Assembly (NCBI GenBank): GCA_002633025.1
Contig: NMRB01000337.1
Coordinates: 1-64,000 of the forward strand
Reading direction: 5' to 3'
From: Notospermus geniculatus
Taxonomy: Eukaryota > Nemertea > Pilidiophora > Heteronemertea > Lineidae
DNA length: 64,000 nucleotides
Each line of letters opens with the position of its first letter. Within the stretch, counting starts at the first letter, position 1. The notes under the pieces are model-generated. The model was given only the letters and a program-made list of their open reading frames with translations, searched no databases and was not told the DNA's origin. Made by a program: the position numbers and the translations under genes. Shown here one piece after another: positions 32,685 through 44,784 of the stretch.

Positions 32685-32952
32685 NNNNNNNNNNNNNNNN
32701 NNNNNNNNNNNNNNNNNNNNNNNNNNNNNNNNNNNNNNNNNNNNNNNNNNNNNNNNNNNNNNNNNNNNNNNNNNNNNNNNNNNNNNNNNNNNNNNNNNNN
32801 NNNNNNNNNNNNNNNNNNNNNNNNNNNNNNNNNNNNNNNNNNNNNNNNNNNNNNNNNNNNNNNNNNNNNNNNNNNNNNNNNNNNNNNNNNNNNNNNNNNN
32901 NNNNNNNNNNNNNNNNNNNNNNNNNNNNNNNNNNNNNNNNNNNNNNNNNNNN
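32685..32952. other. Assembly gap (268 N)
   Basis: Run of N between two unrelated tandem arrays; true length unknown. Confidence 0.99.
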
Positions 32953-33421
32953 CCAGTGTTTAAACCGAGCACATCTTACATGTACATGTGCTTTGCCTAT
33001 GCCCCACAACATTCAGTGTCCGTATCGCTCAGTGTCCTCAGTTGACACGTCTGTGCAGGCTCTGTGTCCCCATTTATCAAGTAGCGGAAAACATGGCGCT
33101 CGAATTCAAAAAACGATGACGCAAGCAAGAAACCAAACAAACTGGGGTCAACCTTTTGCACAGATTGGCGATAACCCAGTGTTTAAACCGAGCACATCTT
33201 ACATGTACATGTGCTTTGCCTATGCCCCACAACATTCAGTGTCCGTATCGCTCAGTGTCCTCAGTTGACACGTCTGTGCAGGCTCTGTGTCCCCATTTAT
33301 CAAGTAGCGGAAAACATGGCGCTCGAATTCAAAAAACGATGACGCAAGCAAGAAACCAAACAAACTGGGGTCAACCTTTTGCACAGATTGGCGATAACCC
33401 AGTGTTTAAACCGAGCACATC
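32953..33421 (+). repeat. 223-bp tandem repeat, two units plus a fragment
   Basis: The start CCAGTGTTTAAACCGAGCAC recurs at 32953, 33176 and 33399 (period 223). Confidence 0.95.
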
Positions 33422-34092
33422 GATCAAAAGCCAAACCCACCTAGCTGAGATGGAAGATAACCTTTTCTGATGAGAAGAGAAGCTCATCGGACTGTCATTA
33501 AAACGCTTGCGATAAAATCACGGCAGATGATACAATCTCGCGTGAACGAGAGTTTATCTCGGACTGGGATTCTAACGACGCCATTGGCATACGTTAGCAT
33601 CTTGTTTGGAGGCTGCATGCACGCGGCTCATCCTGATATACCCGGATGAAGATGAAAACCAATGTTGTTCTCATCATAGATAGAATTTATCTTGCCAATC
33701 CTATTCTGCTCAGTAATGGCCGTCAGGTACTCAAACCTCGTCCCCAAAAGGCAAGTGTAACGTTATTCATGTGCATATACAGCGATAGAACTGCATAAAT
33801 AAGCACTTGATTTGAAGGTGGTTTCTGACATGTTCAAGGCCTCGTTCCTTGGGATACTGTATGCATCACGACTTTCAAAACCTGGAGACTAGGTTCGTTT
33901 GGTACAACTGATTTTGATAGAATCTGTTCCATTGGATCTTACATGGCTAGGTGTACAGCTACATGTAGTTTGAACAAGATGGGAAAATTGCAAGTGGATG
34001 AAGTCCATTTTCTGCAAGATGGTCTTCTTCGCAACGAATACAACTTTTTTTGTACATGTACATTGTACATACATGTACACACCTGGTGCATT

Positions 34093-34334
34093 TTTAGCTC
34101 ACCTGGGGTGAGCTCTTGTCGTGGGTCTGCGTCCGTCGTCCGTCGTCGTCGTCGTCCGTCGTGTTCCGTTAGCAGGGCACGTTTCGTAACCGCTGGAGCT
34201 ATTGATCTGAAACTTGGTGCATATATACCCCTAGGTCCGATTCAACTCTTAGCTTGGCCACCAGGTGGCGGAAAGAAAAAAACACAAAAAGTGCAATAAC
34301 TCTTTTCTGGTACGTTCACCCAGGTGAGCACATG
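34093..34334. repeat. TTTAGCTCACCTGG repeat with CGTCGTC run
   Basis: Ends TTTAGCTCACCTGGG and CACCCAGGTGAGCA, with (GTC)n after the left end. Similar AGCTCACCTGAG-type repeats are familiar from several marine invertebrate genomes; that link is from memory. Confidence 0.65.
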
Positions 34335-35027
34335 GTCCATGGACCATTTCATTCTATTAATGACTACGATCAGGTCCTTTCGGCCAACCAATCATGTTTT
34401 TGTTTGTAATAAAATCATTCGATTACTTGCATCATTGTTTTGTGCATATTTTGTTATGAACTGGCAGTGCTTCACTGATGACGGGGGGTATCCAGCTTTT
34501 ATGGCCTGGGGGGGGGGGGCAAAATTGCTTGCGTCTGGAGGGCGAAGCCGGAGGGGGGTCTGGGGTTCCCGCTAGTGCCCTACTGAAAGGCCATGGTCTC
34601 TCTAGCTGTCTATTGTCACTAATTTCCCAAAACAATAAAGAACACTAAAAACAGGAACATTGGCAGATGTTACACCGCCATAAAATATGTCCCAAAACAC
34701 GCAATGCAATCGTACGGTATGCAACTTCATGCTAATTTTGAACAATCGGAATTCTTCCACTTTCTTCGGCAATATCCGCCGCACTGTTGACCAAGAAAAC
34801 CTCACGTTCTAAATGTCATTTCAATTCATCTCGTAATGGCGAACACGCATTGTAGGCAGAGTGCACTGACATTCAACCAAAAGCAAATTGGAATGAAGAG
34901 TTCAATCGGATATTTAAGAAAACGGAGAAGAAATTTAAGTTGACTTTGAGGGCAATTTACGGCTTGAAGTAAACAATCTAGATTCTGTGCAAAAAGATGT
35001 AATGAGTCATATTTCGTTTCGAAGCTA

Positions 35028-35710
35028 AGGGCCGTATGCACGGGTCTGACTTCAGCCGTACTTTCATTAAAGTCGGACTTTTCTCAATGCTTCAAGCGAA
35101 GAGAACGTCTAACTTAATACAGTGATGTGAATTATTATTCGAACAGAGGGAATTCAGCTTTTCATTAAAGGCAAAATTTGCCGCTTCTGTATCCAATATC
35201 TATATCAAAAGTATTTGACATGTTTGAAGTCAGTCCTAGAATGCACTCCTCTAGTCTGATATGTTTTCGCTGAATTCAGATACTGCATGGATATCACGAG
35301 AATGGCGAAAATATCGAAATTTGACATTTCTTGAGATTTGCTGTTATCACCATTTTGTCTGGATATTTTGTGGAATTTTTTCCCCTTGCAACAACATGTT
35401 GAATGGGAGTATTACCTGACAGCGTTTGGAAACAGTTGATATTCATACACCTGAGATTCAAGTTTGATGTCTTTGATATTTTCCAATATGTCAAATTTCG
35501 ATATTTTCACCACTCTCGTGATATTCAGCATCTGAATTCAGCGAAAACATATCAGACTAGAGGAGTGCATATCTAGGACTGACTTCAAATACTTTTGATA
35601 TAGATATTGGAATACCGAAGTGACAAATTTTGCTGAATTCCCTCTGTTCGAATATTAATTCACACCACTGTAGTTATACTTTAGGCTAAAGTCCTACCCG
35701 TGCATACGGC
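35028..35710. mobile_element. Outer MITE (AGGGCCGTATGCACGG ends), interrupted
   Basis: Its halves (AAAGTCGGACTTTTCTCAAT left, TTTAGGCTAAAGTCC right) match 52797-52950 and 58995-59115. Split by 35120-35670. Confidence 0.75.
35120..35670. mobile_element. TA-flanked element with ~210-bp inverted ends
   Basis: Starts CAGTGATGTGAATTATTATT and ends with its complement ...CACCACTG, flanked by TA. The arms pair over about 210 bp, leaving a ~110-bp centre. CAGTG ends with TA duplication suggest a Tc1/mariner-like origin. Confidence 0.82.
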
Positions 35711-35748
35711 GGGCTGACAGTGTCAACAAAGGGCACCGAACAGACTTT

Positions 35749-35936
35749 AAAGGGGGACGGTATGCGATCTCTTACCGGTATTTTGACTGCCAACGTAGAG
35801 GGAGCCACCTAGCGGCAGCAGTATGAACTACAAAAAAAATTACAATTCGCCGACAACGTAGTAATAGGACCTTGGGTTGGAGACTGGCGCGCACGGCGAT
35901 GGTGGCGCCGGCTGTCCAGAAAAGTGGCAATACTGA
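35749..35936. mobile_element. MITE (same family as 16876), copy 2
   Basis: Shares the blocks GGGAGCCACCTAGCGGCAGC and AATTCGCCGACAACGTAGT with copy 1. Confidence 0.7.
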
Positions 35937-36305
35937 GTTGCTAAATTTCAGATTTTTCAGTCGGAGACTGAGATACATGTAATTTTAAGACTCCGACGGC
36001 GGGTTCTATTCATTTTGCCGAATAAGTAAGACACCATTGCTTTGCAAAAACCCGTTGTACTTGATGACGTAATTCCCAAAAATGGAATCCTCTGGAGTTT
36101 GAGTAGGGACTCGAAATGTTGTCTCAACCTCCCTATTGCACAAAAAAACAAGTAATCAAGAAAAAAATGAGGATTTGACCTTGGTCAGTGGTGGTGAACA
36201 CTTTTGACTTTCATTGCCCTCCCCCAGCATATTTTTAAGCCATATCGATTTATTAGGCTATTGCCCAAGAAAGATCATAACAAGTACGATATTGAACGAT
36301 GTTAA

Positions 36306-36585
36306 GTAGACTGGTTCCCGGTCCCAATGTAGCTCACGCAATAAGGGACCGGTATTAGGCGGCCATACTTGGCAGAAAGCTGCCAGGTTATGACGTCACA
36401 GAAGATTCTCCTCAGTTATTGATTAGGCTACTTACCTCACATCCCAAACATATCCAGCCAATCAACTGCGACGTTCCATCAGGCAATACAAAAATACATG
36501 CAGCTAGCCAATCAAATCCGACGTTACAACACGCAATACCGGTCCCTTATTGCGTGAGCTACATTGGGACCGGGAACCAGTCTAG
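36306..36585. mobile_element. Mutator-like MITE (TAGACTGGTTCCCGGTCCC ends)
   Basis: Arms of about 50 bp; flanks GATGTTAAG and GATGTTAAA, a 9-bp duplication with one mismatch. Confidence 0.78.
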
Positions 36586-37899
36586 ATGTTAAAAAGCCAC
36601 CCCTTATTTTTTTTATTTTAGGCTGCAATGCTTTCGTAAACCGACAACCATCACTCCAGTGAATGACGTTGTTGTCGTTGTCACCGCATATCAATCGCAC
36701 AACTTCGGTTGGTGCCGGGTATCTCCCACCAAAAATAAAACGCAAAGAAAACATTCGCTGCAATCAATTTATATTCTAATCACTTTCACCTCATCATTCA
36801 CCAACCTTTCAATAGACGAGAGAAAATCTACATTGGGAAATGTCACCGGGTCTCTAGCTCAGATAAAAGGGAAATCTTCATTGATGTGTTTAGAGAAGCA
36901 AAACAGATTCGTTGAATTTGTCTTGACTGCAAAAATACACCCCAAACCAGCGGCCAAACAGAGTATCGAAGGCTAAAGAATTGAATGAATTACAAATAAC
37001 TTTCGGCACTGCATTTTTGGCAACTAATTCTAAAAGTGTTGCTGTTCCTATGTCTTCATACGTTTAAAGCTGCAATTTTCAGGAAAGGTGTTTAATACAT
37101 GTATCTGTGTTATTATATGGCTACCAAATATAAGAATCATAATACTTTTTGAATAACCCCAAAAATGAAAAGTGCTATCGTTTTTTTCTGGGCCATCCGA
37201 TATATTAGGCAAAATGCCTGACATAATAGACATTCTGGGGATGAGATAATGCCTAAACTATATCAGGCAGGTTGCCTATGCAAAGGCTTCCAGTGTTCCA
37301 ATGGTGACAAAAATGATTACGACACAAATATTAAAATGAAAAAAATAGATTCTATTGAGTCGATGAACAGGAGGGTCACTTTATTTGTTTGAAATTTTAC
37401 TGATAAACCATACGCGACCTTATCAGTTGAACTAGTATCTTAGCTTCTGGTTAGTTACATCCCCAACATGCAGAGCCGAGTGTTTTTGCGATCTTATCTT
37501 GGGAATTGCATGAGGGAGTTGTAATTTGATTAAACTAATCTGATCATTGCATTAAATCTTAACATTGTGTAATGCAAAATTAAACTGACACTGGTAAATT
37601 AGCTTGAATAATCTTGGTTAGTGTGTTGTCACATGTATTATCACATCCACTTTAGTTTCATGTTTCTGCAGTGTTTCTGCAATAGTATCAACGTAATGGA
37701 TATCAGTAAACAGATTTAACCGATGTCTCCATTACACTTTAATTAGGTGACAAAAGTCCACGAGGTTGAGAGGTGAAAAGTCCATTTCATTTTTATGAAA
37801 ATCGCAGGAAAGGGAAAGTTTTTTTTAAAATCGAGAGTCACAATCACATATTTGATTTAAGCAAGACCAGCTTCAAACTTGTCAATTTCACAAACATTG
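36586..37899. other. No gene seen
   Basis: Mostly single-copy-looking AT-rich sequence; the frames present have no recognisable domain or splice pattern. Confidence 0.55.
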
Positions 37900-38145
37900 C
37901 TTTTCCACTGCCTCTCTTTTCTTTTTCCCTGTTATTCTTCCTAGCTTTTCTTTTCCTTTTTCTTTTCTTTTCTTTTCTTTTCCCCTTTAGGTTTATTTTT
38001 CTTTCCAGTTGTCATTTTCCCTTCTCCCCTTTCCTTTCCTTTTTCTTTTTTTTTCAATTTTCCCTTTTCCTATTACCTTTTTCGTTCCTTCGTCTTTTCC
38101 TTTTCCCTCTTCTGTTCCTTCTTATTTATACCTTTTTCTCTTCAT
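37900..38145 (+). repeat. Pyrimidine-rich tract
   Basis: About 245 bp almost wholly C and T (TTTCTTTTCCCTTT type). Gives spurious Phe/Leu/Ser frames. Confidence 0.9.
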
Positions 38146-39310
38146 ACTGATGTCACAAAATGCAAATTCCGATAAAATATTCCATGTCAAATTTTTCGTG
38201 ATCTACTCCAACTGGGAGCGGTTTGGCAATTTAAGGCCAATCAGGACCAAGGGCACAGCTGTCACTTTCACGAACTGCCCTTGAGATATGCCCTTCAAAC
38301 CCTCGAATAATCGCGATTCCTTTTTATCAGTTTATGGATATCCTGGTCGTTCAAGGATGGGCGGAATGAGCAGATCAGAAGATCAGCATTTCTGATAGAA
38401 TATCTGGACCAATCCCAGACAATTAAGCCTCGTCCTTGGATCATATTGTGTGATTTATTGTCATGCGACGAACTTGGAGAAAGACGGCAGGGGACGAGGG
38501 TGGTATAAAACGTTTGCTGCATTTAAATCTCGACATTAAATCTGAAAGACCAGAAGCACCCTCGTCATCCGATACCACGAACAAGCCACTAGAAAACCAA
38601 CGATTTCGTAATTTAAAACCAAAAGAAAAAACATTTTCTAAACCGTGTGTTTGGTCGAATCCCACGGTGATTTGAATTTGCTGCGGAATAGCAAGTCCAC
38701 TGAGCCATCATCCAATTCTTTAGCCTTCGATACAGTGATTAATCACTTCAACTCTACATCTCAGCACCTGGTCAATGAGGAATAATTCCCACAGAAATCT
38801 ACTCTCGATTTTTACTCTTGGAGGAGATTAGCACAATTGAAACAAACGAAGTAGCCACGGTTTACAATACTCGTGCAAACATGCGAAGAGACGGCTGAAG
38901 AGTGCACTTTCTTCTCGAGTGGCGCAATATGACAGAGAAGAATGATATATCGCTCTTCCATTTGCAACAATTCATTTGTTCTTCAGATGAATAGTAATGG
39001 ATCACATTTAAACCCACAAAAAAGCAGCTGCCGTGTAATGTAAACTCTAGAAGTTTTCTCTGTTTCGTTATTTTACTCCATTATTGAGAGTACGAGAGCA
39101 AAAGTGTACTATTGAAGAGTAACTTCAGAAATATTTAGATAATTGAGTCCAACTCCTTTACCACTTTGATGAAGTCTTTGCAAGTTCATTCTTTAGAGAG
39201 ACGCATTAAAAAATATGATAGAGTGAAACCTCTCTATTAAGGCCATTATTGTGACTGACAGGTGCTCCCGATTGAGAGGTGTCCTGATTACATAACTAGA
39301 GCAGCAATAA
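38146..39310. other. No gene recognised
   Basis: A 70-codon plus-strand frame at 38463-38675 (MRRTWRKTAGDEGG...) is charged and protein-like but matches nothing known to me. Confidence 0.5.
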
Positions 39311-39490
39311 TATAAAAGGAAACGTCGTCTCCAAATTTCGCAAATTTTCGACCCCAACCGGGGTCTTCCTCAGGCACTTTCTAGTCGAGCTACGAGAAGT
39401 AGCTCTCGTAGCTCGACTAGAAAGTGCCTGAGGAAGACCCCGGTTAGGGTCGAAAATTTGCGAAATTTGGAGACGACGTTTCCTTTTATA
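39311..39490. mobile_element. Near-perfect palindrome with hammerhead-like core
   Basis: 180 bp, arms TATAAAAGGAAACGTCGTCT and complement. Each arm has CTGAGGA then GACCCC/GGGGTC-type stem then GAAA. Confidence 0.75.
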
Positions 39491-40599
39491 TCATTTTGTG
39501 TGTCGTTCTTTGTGCTTTCTGTTGGATATCTACATCTAGAGCAACAATAGAAATTAATGGAAATGGTAAATATGGCTGAGATCGTTCGTAAGAGGGAGAT
39601 GTCTCCACAAGGGAGGTTGCATTCGTTTAATCCACAACCTCCTGGTCAACATTGGCATTCTATAGCAAGGGCTGTAAAAGAGTACACATGCAGGACAGGC
39701 AGTAGCCCCCTCCCCCCGTCAAAAAATGAAATTAAGGGGTACTGTATTCCTTCTCGACCCTGCGTTAACAATACAATACAATACAACACAATACAATATC
39801 GACAATAAGAAATGTTGTTGAACTACCACTTATCAACCTCGCGCCATGCAGAGTAACTCTCGTTCCTACGGTATCCACGTATCATATACATTGTATTTTA
39901 CATATCATACATTTTCCAACACTGGGCGAAAGGCAAAACTACGGTATTGGAGAATGATGCAATCTTCGCCGGTGGCGCAGACTGTCGACAAAAGGTGGAA
40001 ATATCGTTGCCCTTTTTGTCATGAAATGCTAAATGACACTAACGGAATTTTTCTAAACTTCCCAAGCACTTCGTAGACCATGTCTCTGAACATCCGTAGG
40101 CCTAAATAAAGACACTGGTACACTATGAGCAATTTATGTCACATTGTTACATACTGAAACTCAGCTAATTAACAATCATTTTGGATTCAGTTCAGGTTAT
40201 AGCAACTGTACAGCACATTCACTGCTAATTAATCGTGGGACTCATGATACTCTGGTGTCATGGCTTTCTTTCAACGCCGCAGTAAACTCTGTCGTCACTA
40301 TCCACCTCCCTCTGGGAATGGCAATTAGAGATCTACTCCTTTAGGGACAGGGACCGGAGTTCATCTTTTTCATATTCCGAGTGGCAAACCCTGAAACACG
40401 GTTTTGCTGTGTGCTTCCTCATCAATGTGTATTTTTACTTAGTAGGCCAAGTGGAGCTTCCCTCATGGATAACTCTGCCAGTGGGACACTTCTCTGTAAA
40501 GAATGCCCAAGTTTAGTCCAAAATCAGCGCCACGGTACGGCAGGTCAAGGAACCAGACTATCGTATATGCAGCAAAAAGGCGACGTAACTGGTGCAAGG

Positions 40600-40775
40600 T
40601 ATATTTTCATGAAAATTTTCACGAAAAATATTAAGAAGTGGGCAGTTTTTCCAATTTTCAAGAGAACATCAAGCAATGTGTATTTTCTTGAAAATTTTCA
40701 GGAAAAATATTTTCTTGACAAACCTTTCCAAATTTTCAAGAAAAATATTTTCTTGAAAAACTTTCCCAGTTGTTG
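40600..40775 (+). repeat. Degenerate TTTTCTTGAAAATTTTCA repeats
   Basis: Several overlapping direct and inverted copies of a GAAAATTTTC/GAAAAATATTTTC motif. Confidence 0.6.
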
Positions 40776-41222
40776 CCAAGAGTGATTTTGACGACGGCAA
40801 AGGAGATTCTTGGCTGAGATTTCTGAAACTAGCAACGAATAACCATTTCCATTTCTGACATTATGCCGTGGGCAATACGGCTCTTCAGCTAATGTGGTCC
40901 CCATTGACATGTGGCTACGACAGACATCATGCTAAATGCCAATGGGTCAATTGGGCTATTAACCTGTGTTCTTTCGGTCAGTTAGGTCCGTAGGCCATGT
41001 AAAAAATAACTTCGGTTTACCGTTTTCTGGTTTGCTGTCCGCCCCTAGTGGATGCACTGCATTGCTCGATGTTGGAGCTAAGCAGGGATTTCGGTTCAAA
41101 ATTTTCGATGTAAACATATGCAAACTCATTCCACACATCAAACAACTTCATGCACTCGTACTGATAATTGTCCTGTCAGAATGACGTACAATACATGTCC
41201 ATGTTAAGTGGAAACACCGGTA

Positions 41223-41477
41223 AGGGAGTAAGAAATAAAAGTGGAAAATATGTGGGGTATTTTAGAACTTTGCGGGAATTTTTCCATTTCTGAAATTGGG
41301 AGAAATTTTTTTCCTATTTTGAGAAATTTTCTTAAAATGACATGACATTTTGTCGGATTTTTCGGGGGATATTTCTCAAAGTGGGAAAAAAATTCTCCCA
41401 ATTTGAGAAATTGAAAAATTCGCGCAAAATTCCAAAATTTCCCACTTCTTATTTTCCACTTTTATTTCTTACTCCCT
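41223..41477. mobile_element. AT-rich MITE, copy 3
   Basis: Complete copy of the 4193 family with long, almost symmetrical arms. Confidence 0.8.
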
Positions 41478-41666
41478 TCGGTGTAATAGAATCTCTATGT
41501 AATACCGCCCCTCCCCCTCCCCCCATAATGATGTACGCAAACAATACATTTACGGAGTAAGCGGCACCACTGAATTGGACTCTAGAGAGATCAAGACCCT
41601 TAATCCTGTGACAGACAATAGAGGAGGACATCAGGAAGAAGGGGGTATTAGATTCTATCACACCGG
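41478..41666. mobile_element. MITE with CGGTGTAATAGAATCT ends
   Basis: Second copy of the 6680 family, ending TAGATTCTATCACACCGG. Confidence 0.65.
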
Positions 41667-41713
41667 CAATCGTCACCACGAAGTCGTGAGTTCGATTTCT
41701 GACAGTCCAAATC

Positions 41714-41941
41714 TTTGGCCCGTATTCCAGAAGTCTCCTTAATTCTGCTTTTGTATTCTGCCTTGCAAACAATGGGTCAGATGAATAAAGACTAGCAAAT
41801 GCTTTTACTTCAGATTTGTACAGTATTACCTAGTGCATTTGTATTGCAAAATTCAAGTAAAAGCATTTACTAGTCTTTATTCATATGACCCAATAGCTAA
41901 AGGTAAAACTTGGAGTTAAGGAAGCTCCTAGAATACGGCCG
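41714..41941. mobile_element. Outer MITE (GGCCCGTATTCCAGAAG ends) with nested hairpin
   Basis: Family of 28436, split by the hairpin at 41772-41891 (GGGTCAGATGAATAAAGACT arms). Confidence 0.7.
41772..41891. mobile_element. Hairpin MITE (AGTAAAAGCATTTRCT family)
   Basis: Other copies at 24690-24800 and 51444-51551; shared AGCAAATGCTTTTACTT. Confidence 0.75.
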
Positions 41942-42533
41942 TTTGTATCATGTAGTGGATTATTTTCTTCGAAAGTGCAGCTCTTCCGGGGATCCTGTTT
42001 TGCATGAAATAAGAGAATTGTGGACAGAGGTAATAACAAGGTCTTGAACTCTCGTTTCAATATTGTTCAAGTGATAATTTAACCTGCCCATACTCCCTGT
42101 GCGACCTAGGTGCCTGGCATTGGTAACAAATTACTAATACTCCTGCACTGCGGCTGTCTTACAGACCCACTGCGCATCAGGCAGATGAAACTCGTGTAAG
42201 ACAAAGAAACAACTGATGACGAACCTCTCTAATGATCCTGGGATAAGCTCTCAGGGGGTCGGCTTGCTCGAGCTGCATGGTAATTAGGTTCTGAGGGAGA
42301 ACGTGCCCGGTGGTGCGGGACACGCCTCGTCATTGAATTGTATGCCAGCACGATGTACAACATTTACCTACATTGATGCACTCCTAAATGAACCCAATGG
42401 GGAGTGCTTCGATGCCAGTATTTTTTGCTAAGTAACTTTCCGCAGAAACTACTGTTGTTCCGGAGAATGTGCACAAACTGCATTGCTTTCCCTGCTGTAG
42501 GCATATCTGTGATGCTAGATTGTAGTAGGCCTA

Positions 42534-42866
42534 CACTGTTAGAAATAACAGAAGATTTTACAGAAAATCTGTGCAGCAGAGTCCCCAGGACGGTTCTGTA
42601 AAATTACAGACCTCATCTGTAAAATTACAAACTTAAATAAATGTCAACAGAGATTTGACTGGAGGCTGACCAAATTATATTTTCATACTGCCCTCAGAAG
42701 GCATCATTATTGGATGTCCAATGGAGTCCAACCAATACAGGAAAACATGAATCATACCATAAAAAAATTATGTAAATTTACAGAAAGTGCTGGGGACTCT
42801 GCTGCAGGGAATTTCTGTAAAATTACTGCAGAATTACTACTGTAAATTTAATAATTTCTAACAGTG
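42534..42866. mobile_element. MITE (CACTGTTAGAAAT family), copy 2
   Basis: Complete copy in reverse relative order to 25202, core GGAGGCTGACCAAATTATAT. Confidence 0.85.
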
Positions 42867-44784
42867 AAAGCGTAAAAAGTAGTGATATGATAGGCCTAGT
42901 TGGCCTACGTGTACAGTCTGCGCTGTTCAGTGCCAGCTGTGTACAATGTGCATTGTGTGTTTCTTCGATGCCAATATTTTTTGCTACATGTACATGTAGA
43001 TATAAGTAACTTTGCGCTGAAGATAGGCTACTTTGTTTCGGGACTGTGTAGGCTACAAACGGCATTGTAGACACCTCTGCTGTCTTAGGATATAAAAATG
43101 ATGCTCGAATGTTGTAGAAAGCGGTAACTTCAAGGAGTGTAGGTCTACGTGTACAATATGCACTGTTCAATGTCTCTGTTGGTGCAGTGCATGTACGTGT
43201 ACATGTGCCTGTGTGTGCTTCTTTTCTCAAATTTCTTCATGCATAACAGGGCTGCGAATGACTCAAACTACTAACACCAACATGCATCCCTTTATAATTC
43301 CTCCAAGTTTAAAGGAATGCATGTTGGTGTGAACGGAATGGAAGTCTACAAAATTGATAGGCCTATCTTAGGCATGTGAGACCTCACATACGGGCACAAT
43401 TCCTTGTGCAGAATGTCACCCAGCACCAACCTGGAACCAAAATTACCATCCCACGTTACAGGCAAAACCCGAAGGTCGCCATAACCACAGGTAGTGTGAC
43501 ACAACGGTTCATTCACGTGGGAAGGGCAGATACAATCTAATTGACATCCAATAAAAGCTGTCACATTATTAAAATTTCCCACAACCTCCCTCAAATCTAT
43601 AAAACGCAATTTTGATATTGACAGACACGGCACGAATTTGAGGCATGCAGCTGATATTGTTTTAGTATTACCTCGAAGATTAGTTTTTCCAGTGTTTTCA
43701 GTTCTTTTACCAAAACAATCTTATTTTGATACAAATATTGAATATTTGAGGTAGTGGGGTCGATTCCTGTTCAGACCAATTCTCACTTAAGAATGACTGA
43801 CTCTAGTCTCATAAAAAATACAGGTTTTCCCAACAATCAGAGAACATTTTTACATGTACATAAAAATATTTCGGACATTATAGAAATGCCTATTACACAA
43901 AAAGTGTAACTCTTGCTGGGTTATGATTCAAAAATGCAGCAGTCATTTAAAGTTCTTGTAGTATTTCACGCCATGATGGACAAATTTGGCTAGATTCAGC
44001 ATTACCGCTTTCCACCATTAGAAAGAAGTAAGGGATTCTCGGGTTATCTTTAGCAAGCGCCATGCAGCGCTCCCCCACGCTCGGGCGAAAAACTACTTGC
44101 AGACCCTGAAGAGGGCTACGGAACAATCCACTGACATCCGCCGGTTTTTCTAANCCCCCCCCCCCCCCGCAAGGAATGCTACTTCCGGCCTGCATAGGCC
44201 ACGAATAAACTCTCGTAATGTTTTGTCATGGTCACTCCTCTGCTCTGAAAAAGAAACGTGTCCATGTCCAGTCATTCATATCAGTTATCTCTGACATGAC
44301 GCCACGAGGATTTTCTCCCCGAAAACAATCACGGTGCTCAGGAAACTGGAAAATGTCTAAGTTGGTGATCGCGCGGAGAAATGACGGGATTTCCGTTCCA
44401 ACAAACCTCAATCCACTTGACTATTCGCCGTATAACATGTGTACGATTGCTATGTTTGTGGATGTCAATTGGGAGGCCTAGGAACGAGATTGCATTTGCA
44501 TATCAACTAGAGAATCAACCCTTTTTAGACGGTGGCTATGATTGGTGCATTTAAAGATTTGACCTTGCTGCTGATTGGGTGGAGGATCGTACTGTGTAAT
44601 ACTTGCCACTTCAGCAAGGCGTATCAGTCACGACCGACGAAAAAATCGTGGGGAAAAGAATATGTTTTTAGTGTAATTTGAAGGGAGTGGAGAACCATTT
44701 CAATGCAGACTTTTCTAAGATTATTTTGCCTTGAAAAGGCAAAGTTTAGTTGTCAAACTTTTTATTGTCAAACTTATTATGGAT
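42867..44784. other. Mostly unexplained, no secure gene
   Basis: Holds the 43346 frame listed above, a short inverted repeat near 43280-43335 (ACACCAACATGCAT arms), and a C-run with one N at 44154-44167. Confidence 0.5.
43346..43633 (-). CDS. Unrecognised open frame, 95 codons
   Basis: An open minus-strand frame that lacks an ATG at its listed start (GTG there). It includes CQLDCICPSH, CHTTCGYGD and a run with VTWDGNFGSRLVLGD. The cysteine and Trp content looks protein-like, but no known domain was recognised and no convincing splice sites were found. Could be an exon, a relic or chance. Confidence 0.15.
   Translation of the reverse strand: MPCLSISKLRFIDLREVVGNFNNVTAFIGCQLDCICPSHVNEPLCHTTCGYGDLRVLPVTWDGNFGSRLVLGDILHKELCPYVRSHMPKIGLSIL

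Noticed and set aside
32613-33268. Long frames across the N gap
   Set aside because: Most residues are undetermined and the rest is tandem repeat.
36659-36976. VTAYQ motif suggesting a T-box protein
   Set aside because: Only five residues match; the surroundings show nothing of a T-box domain.
37773-38150. 125-codon Phe/Leu/Ser-rich frame that looks like a membrane protein
   Set aside because: It is the translation of a pyrimidine-rich tract.
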